A stretch of DNA of 64,000 nucleotides from Pyrus communis (taxonomy: Eukaryota; Streptophyta; Magnoliopsida; Rosales; Rosaceae), in the NCBI RefSeq assembly GCF_963583255.1, contig NC_084803.1, forward strand, positions 19,169,428 through 19,233,427, in the 5' to 3' direction. Under the pieces are notes generated by a model. That model worked only from the letters and a program-made list of their open reading frames with translations, was not told the DNA's origin and searched no databases. The position numbers and the translations under genes were made by a program. Positions 59,326 through 64,000 of the stretch are shown here, piece by piece (positions within the stretch are counted from its first letter, which is position 1; each line of letters begins with the position of its first letter).

Positions 59326-60800
59326 TTGGGAACTAAAGAGGATCAAAGGCTTATACAGATTAGTGGCATGCTGGAAGCAGAAGATCGGGCAAAGATAGTT
59401 AGCCTTCTGCATAAGTTTAAAGATTGTTTTGCTTGGCATTACACTGAAATGCCAAGTTTAGATTCAACCTTAGTAGAACACATGATGCCTATCAAGGAGG
59501 CATATAAACCTTTAAAGCAAGCACCACGAAGGATGTCCAAAGAGATAAAAGAAACGGTCAAATAAGAAATTGAAAGGCTGGTAAAAACTGGATTTATTAG
59601 GCCTGCCAAGTATGTCGAGTGGTTGGCCAATATTGTACCTGTATTAAAAACTATAGCTAATGCAGTTCGATGTTATGTTGACTATAGAAACATTAATGGA
59701 GCCACGCCTACATATGAATACCCTATTTCAATGGTCGACTTATCTATAGATGCAATAACAAAACACAAAATTTTATCTTTCATGGATGGGAATGCTAGTA
59801 ATAATTAGATAAAAATGGCAAAAGAAGACATACATAAAACAACTTTTAGATGCCCAGGACATGTCGAAGCATATGAATACTTGGTAATGCCATTCAGACT
59901 AAAAAATGCTGGTGCAACTTATCAAAGAGCAATGAATGCCATTTTTCATGACTTGATTGGCCATAGCATGGAAGTATACATTGATGACATTGTCATGAAA
60001 TCTAAAACTGAAGAACAGCACCTGGTAGACCTCAGACAAGCCTTAATAAGAATGAGGACCCATAAGTTGAAAATGAATCCTAAGAAATGTGTTTTTGGGG
60101 TAAGATCAGACAATTTCTTGGGATTCCTTGTTCATTAAAGAGAAGTAGAAGTCGATAAAAACAAGGCTCAGGCAATAATGGAATCACCCCCTCCCACCAA
60201 TAAAGTACAACGGCAAAGGCTTCTAGGAAAAATCAACTTCCTAAGGAGATTTATTGCTAACTTGGCAAGCAAGATTCAGTTATTGACTCATCTGTTAAGA
60301 TTGAAAGATAAATAAGAGTTCGAGTAGGGCTCATCATACCAAGAGGCCTTTGACATAATAAAGGCTTACTTGGCCTCTCCACTAGTGTTCATGCCACCTT
60401 AGAGAAGGAAGCCTTTAAAGTTTTGCATTTTTACCTCTGAAAAGTCAATGGGAAGTCTGTTAGCCCAAAACAATGAAGGTGGGAAAGAGTAGGCGATACA
60501 CTACCTCAATAGAATCCTTACTGAGGTAGAGACAAGATATACCTAGTGAAAAAGTTGTGTTTGCCTTTGTACTTCACTGCTTGCAAACTATGGTATTACA
60601 TGTTGCCTTACCACATCCACATCATTCCCAGGACAATACATACTGTTAAAACCAATGCTAACTGGGAGGATTGGAAAGTGGATTCTAGCACTATCAGAAT
60701 TCAGTTTTCAATATATACCTCAAAGAGCAATAAAGGGGCTAGCAATTGCAGACTTCTTAGCCGAGCACCAAGAATCACAGGATGAACTTATCAATATCTA
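59326..60800 (+). pseudogene. Tat-type reverse transcriptase and first RNase H
   Basis: Plus-strand remnants read YKPLKQAPRRMSKEI, then VRCYVDYRNINGATP, MVDLSIDAI, KTTFRCPGHVEAYEYLVMPF, MEVYIDDIVMKSK (the YIDD catalytic block, about 59975-60003), then FLGFLVH. RNase H follows with KPLKFCIFTSEKSMGSLLAQ and TACKLWYYMLPYH. At least eight stops and one or more frameshifts break it; most stops sit where Gln or Trp is expected. Confidence 0.9.
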
Positions 60801-60899
60801 GGGACTTTAGAGGTATCCAATCTCTGGATCCTACCAAGCAGAGCTCTCTCGGGCAAAGAGGAATGTATTCAACAAGAGATAAAAATGATATCTAGCCTC

Positions 60900-61470
60900 T
60901 GGATCACTCATTGGAAGTTGTATTTTGATGGATCTTGCACTCAAAGCGCTACTGGGGATGAGTTTGTCATTATTAATCCCAAGGAGGTTTAACATTGCTA
61001 TTCATTCATTCTGGAATATTAAGATATTACCAACAATCGGGCAGAGTATGAAGCACTGATAATTGGTCTAGAGATCTTGATAGAGTTGGGGGCAACTGAA
61101 ATGGATGCGTTTGGTGATTCAGAGTTAGTGATCAATCAACTAAATGGGGAATAAAAATGCAAACACATCACCATGGCCCTTTATTACTTGGCAGCCATTC
61201 AATTGTTGAGTTAATGAGGCACTGAAATATCAGTCAACCATATTCCCAGATAGTCAAATGCAATGGCCAATGAGATGGCGCATTTGGCTTATGAAGCACA
61301 AATCCAAGAAAGAGGATTCGAGGTAGAGGTGGAAGTGCAAAGGAGAAATCTCTCTTCTATCTTTGAGAGAAGATTTGGCCTATATGTGATGACTAAAGAG
61401 CCAAAGATAGAAGATTGGAGATCACCTATTACTCAATACTTGAAAAAATCCTTATTTCTCCACAAGTAAG
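60900..61470 (+). pseudogene. second (archaeal-like) RNase H of the Tat-type element
   Basis: Downstream of the first RNase H, WKLYFDGSCTQSATGD (about 60915) is followed by NNRAEYEALIIGLEILIELGA and AFGDSELVINQLNGE. This is a complete D-E-D RNase H signature. A second RNase H between the first one and integrase is diagnostic for the Tat lineage (family knowledge). Stops interrupt it at several points. Confidence 0.82.
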
Positions 61471-61499
61471 AATAATAGATAGCTAGCAACTAAGTATGT

Positions 61500-61918
61500 T
61501 ATGTGGGAGGAAAATCTGTTAAGAAAAACTCCAGATCAACTATTATTAAAGTGCCTAGGCCAAGAAGAATCAATAAGAGTGATGGCCGAAGTACATGAAG
61601 GAATCTGTGGAGCACATCAAGCTAGAATGAAGATGAGGTGGTTAGTAAGAAGATATGGCTATTTTTGGCCCGAGATGGATAGTAAGAAGATATGGCTACT
61701 TTTGGCCCGAGATGGAGAATGACTACAAGGCCTATGCTGGAAGGTGTGAAGAATGTCAAAGGCATAAACCTTTCCAACATGTGTCCTCAATACCCTTGAA
61801 CCTTGTGGTCAAGCCTTGGCCCTTCAAAGGATGGGCCATAGACTTTATCGAGTAAATTTACCCATCTTCTAGCAAAGGGCACACATTCATAATTGTGGCA
61901 ACAGATTACTTTACCAAG
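61500..61918 (+). pseudogene. Tat-type integrase, N-terminal zinc region and start of core
   Basis: VMAEVHEGICGAHQARMKM provides the H-H half and CEECQRHKPFQH the C-C half of the integrase zinc finger. WPFKGWAIDFIE and IIVATDYFTK open the catalytic core. A 37-bp tandem duplication (61643-61716) shifts the frame in between. The core is cut at 61918 by the solo LTR. Confidence 0.88.
61643..61716 (+). repeat. 37-bp tandem duplication in the integrase
   Basis: Two adjacent copies, each starting TAGTAAGAAGATATGGCTA and ending CCCGAGATGGA, differ by one base. 37 bp is not a multiple of three, so the duplication breaks the frame. Confidence 0.95.
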
Positions 61919-63666
61919 TGATGTGAAATATTCTAACACTTAAATTAAAACCCTATGATTGTAGTATATAAAAGTAGAGATCGTTTTAGGCTGGGGATTA
62001 GAAAAGATGCTAATCTACTCTAAACTGACTTAAAAATACAAAACTAAACTTAAAAACACTTAACTAGACTTATATGACTCAAAACAAACTAAAAAGACTC
62101 AAAACAACACAAAACAATCAAATAGACTCAAACTAGACTCTAAAGGGTGATTTGGATGAATTCTAAAGGGTGATATGAACACGTTTCTAACTAATCTAAC
62201 ACACTTAATTAAAGGGGAGATTGATTTGGACGAAATTAAAGTTAAAAAAAAAAAAACAGATTTAAAGACTTAAACAACTTTGGACAAAATTAGGGAAAAC
62301 TATGGGTGATAAGCTAGCTAGAGGGTCATTCTCCACACATGACACACTTGCATACAAATCGATTTCCACTTATTATTCCTTTAAACCATCAATGACAATG
62401 CCTTAAGTTAATTGCATCGCACAACCAACCATCATATTTTCCTTATTTCATTGAATTGAATGAATACGCATTACAACCAAATTATCTTTCTCAAGTTCCC
62501 TATATGAAACGCATGATAGAGATACATATAAAAAGTCATTAAATTCTATGAAAATCATAAGCATTGATAAAGCATTCATCACTATGAAACGCATGAGACT
62601 CTTGCCAAGAATTCACTTAACACAATCATAACTAGTGACTTCCACTACTTGTGAATATAAGTGAATAACTATTACGTGAAACTCCCTTATATTCTAGCAT
62701 CAAATTCATGCATGCAAACTAAGTAGGCCTCCTTAATCAACATACAAAAATAAGTTATCAATCATCCAGATAAGTAAATCGCATTCATGATTTATGAAAC
62801 AATAATTGGATGAAATCAATTCATATCACATATATGTTCATGGCTTTGAATTCACCTCTAACTAAAACGATTTTAGTTCCTCATGTTCACAAAACAAAGA
62901 TAATTAAATTTAAACGTTGTAAACAAAGAATAGAATACACCTAAAAACGCTCTAACAATCCAACATTTTGAATGGCAAGCACGGCTTCAGGTGTGGTGTG
63001 AAATTGTGGTAGATGGTGGTGGTTTATGAGTGTTGCGGCATCATGTATTTATAGGGTGAAGGGAAGGCACGAATTTGGGCTGAAAATGAGAGGAATTAAG
63101 ACTCCAAATCACCAAAGAACAAAGATACTTTCAATCAGATTCCAAGAAAGACAAGGAATGGTCCTTGTGGCAGATTCTAGAACTTCTAGAAGGGTTACAT
63201 GAAGCATAAACTTAGGGCACGAAAATAGGGCTTCTAGAACTTGATATTTAGGTGATTTAAAGTGAAAAAGAGTCCTCTTTGAAGCTGGAATTAAGCTAGG
63301 AAAAGATTAGGATAGGATAAGATAAGATAAGGTTGGATAAGGTTTGGATAAGATAAGGTAATTTGGATAATATTCTTTGTAGCTGATTCCTTATCTTCAA
63401 AGTCTTCAATTTAATTCTTCCAGATGTTAATCATATTTCTAGCGTCTCTTGATCTTCAAATTCGTCCATCCACCTTGCCCTATGCATGTGCAATCCATTC
63501 CAAGCCCAAAACTGCTCTAAAATGCTCCAAATTGCACTTTATTGCCAACTTTATCATTTAAACCTACAAACACACGAAAATAGCTTAAAACACTATAATA
63601 AATAGAAACTAACTTACTAAATGCAAAGAAACAAGCTAACAAAGTCGCATAAATATGCTCCTATCA
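61919..63666 (-). mobile_element. solo LTR of a gypsy element, 1748 bp
   Basis: On the minus strand it begins TGATAGGAGCATATTTATGC and ends GAATATTTCACATCA. It is flanked by a perfect CCAAG duplication (61914-61918 and 63667-63671). There is no internal coding sequence, primer site or second LTR, so it is the product of LTR-LTR recombination. The integrase frame of the host element resumes exactly after the duplication. A run of GGATAAGATAA-type short repeats lies at 63298-63365. The 71-codon minus frame at 63617-63832 spans the border and is an artefact. Confidence 0.9.
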
Positions 63667-63671
63667 CCAAG

Positions 63672-64000
63672 TAGGTGAAACCTTCAACTATAAAGACTAT
63701 CACTTCAACTGCTATCAAAAAGTTCATTGAAACCAAGATCTTACACAGGTATGGGGTGCTCGAGACAATTGTTACTGATCGCGGGCCATCTTTTATTTCA
63801 AAAGAAGTAGAGGAACTTGCAAGTAAATTCAAGATTAAGATGATCCAATCTAGTCCTTACTACCTCCAATCAAATGGTCAAGCAGAGGCCAGCAACAAAA
63901 TCTTGGTGAACATTATTAAAAGAGTGGTTGCAGGTAATCTAGAGAAATGGCATGAGATGTTGGGAGACACTTTGTGGGCTTACAGAACCTCCAAGAGAGC
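63672..64000 (+). pseudogene. Tat-type integrase core, continued to the window edge
   Basis: The plus strand encodes AIKKFIETKILHRYGVLE, TIVTDRGPSFISKEVEEL and MIQSSPYYLQSNGQAEASNK, i.e. the second Asp and the Glu of the D-D-E triad, then WAYRTSKR. It is open to the window edge, but the codon at its junction with 61918 is TAG where Trp is expected. Confidence 0.92.

Larger units (their letters stand above)
44333..64000 (+). mobile_element. Tat/Ogre-type Ty3/gypsy retrotransposon, 5' part, twice interrupted, runs off the window
   Basis: The 5' LTR starts near TGTTTGGATT (44333), abutting truncated copia-3, and has a TATA box at 44614. It is followed by gag (45506-46037 and 56294-57360), an aspartic protease, RT, RNase H, a second (Tat-type) RNase H and integrase. 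All are on the plus strand in gypsy order. The gag is split by an Athila-type gypsy (46038-56293) and the integrase by a solo LTR (61919-63666). Many in-frame stops make it inactive. The 3' LTR must lie beyond 64000. The LTR-to-leader border, somewhere before about 45500, could not be placed. Confidence 0.88.

Noticed and set aside
1..64000. CRISPR arrays, tRNA or rRNA genes, bacterial-type operons
   Set aside because: None seen; the gene structure is eukaryotic throughout, and the repeats are microsatellites, MITEs and LTR elements.

Overview
This window is plant nuclear DNA, most likely from a woody eudicot and plausibly Rosaceae; the family-level guess is inference from general resemblance only. 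It is AT-rich. It holds two intact intron-containing host genes, both on the minus strand, and a very large amount of nested transposable-element sequence. No rRNA, tRNA, CRISPR or bacterial-type feature was seen. Exon borders were read by eye from splice sites and reading-frame continuity.

Layout. Positions 1118-8971 are a decayed minus-strand Ty1/copia retrotransposon. Its integrase region is split by a 2.94-kb DNA transposon (3829-6771, PIF/Harbinger-like, TTA target duplication) that carries a four-exon copy of a cellular gene, the RNA polymerase II CTD phosphatase SSU72. From 8972 to 16350 there are small non-autonomous elements: a Mutator-type MITE, two hAT-type elements, a tandem repeat and an LTR fragment. 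Positions 16357-20700 are a complete 16-exon zeaxanthin epoxidase gene (664 aa), the plastid enzyme of the xanthophyll cycle and abscisic-acid pathway. A fold-back element lies at 22021-22880. A structurally complete but coding-dead copia element with a perfect ATAAT target duplication lies at 23470-30396. A hAT element with a perfect 8-bp duplication lies at 34067-35105. Positions 35492-38983 are a complete 13-exon gene for a three-RRM nuclear RNA-binding protein (360 aa), including one GC-AG intron.

From 40825 to the right edge the sequence is a nest of retrotransposons. A copia remnant (40825-44332) has its upstream LTR cut after 24 bp by a plus-strand Tat/Ogre-type gypsy element that starts near 44333 and runs off the window. 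That element is itself interrupted twice. The first interruption is a young minus-strand Athila-type gypsy (46038-56293) in tandem arrangement (LTR, gag-protease, LTR, second primer-binding site, truncated gag). The second is a 1.75-kb solo LTR (61919-63666) flanked by CCAAG.

The most notable items are two. One is the SSU72 gene captured with all introns inside a DNA transposon, open for 177 codons and ended by one nonsense codon 15 codons before the ancestral stop. The other is the Athila-type element, whose 930-codon open frame joins gag and protease directly to the integrase C-terminal tail and lacks reverse transcriptase, RNase H and the integrase core. The two host genes act in unrelated processes (carotenoid/ABA metabolism and RNA binding), and nothing suggests a functional cluster.
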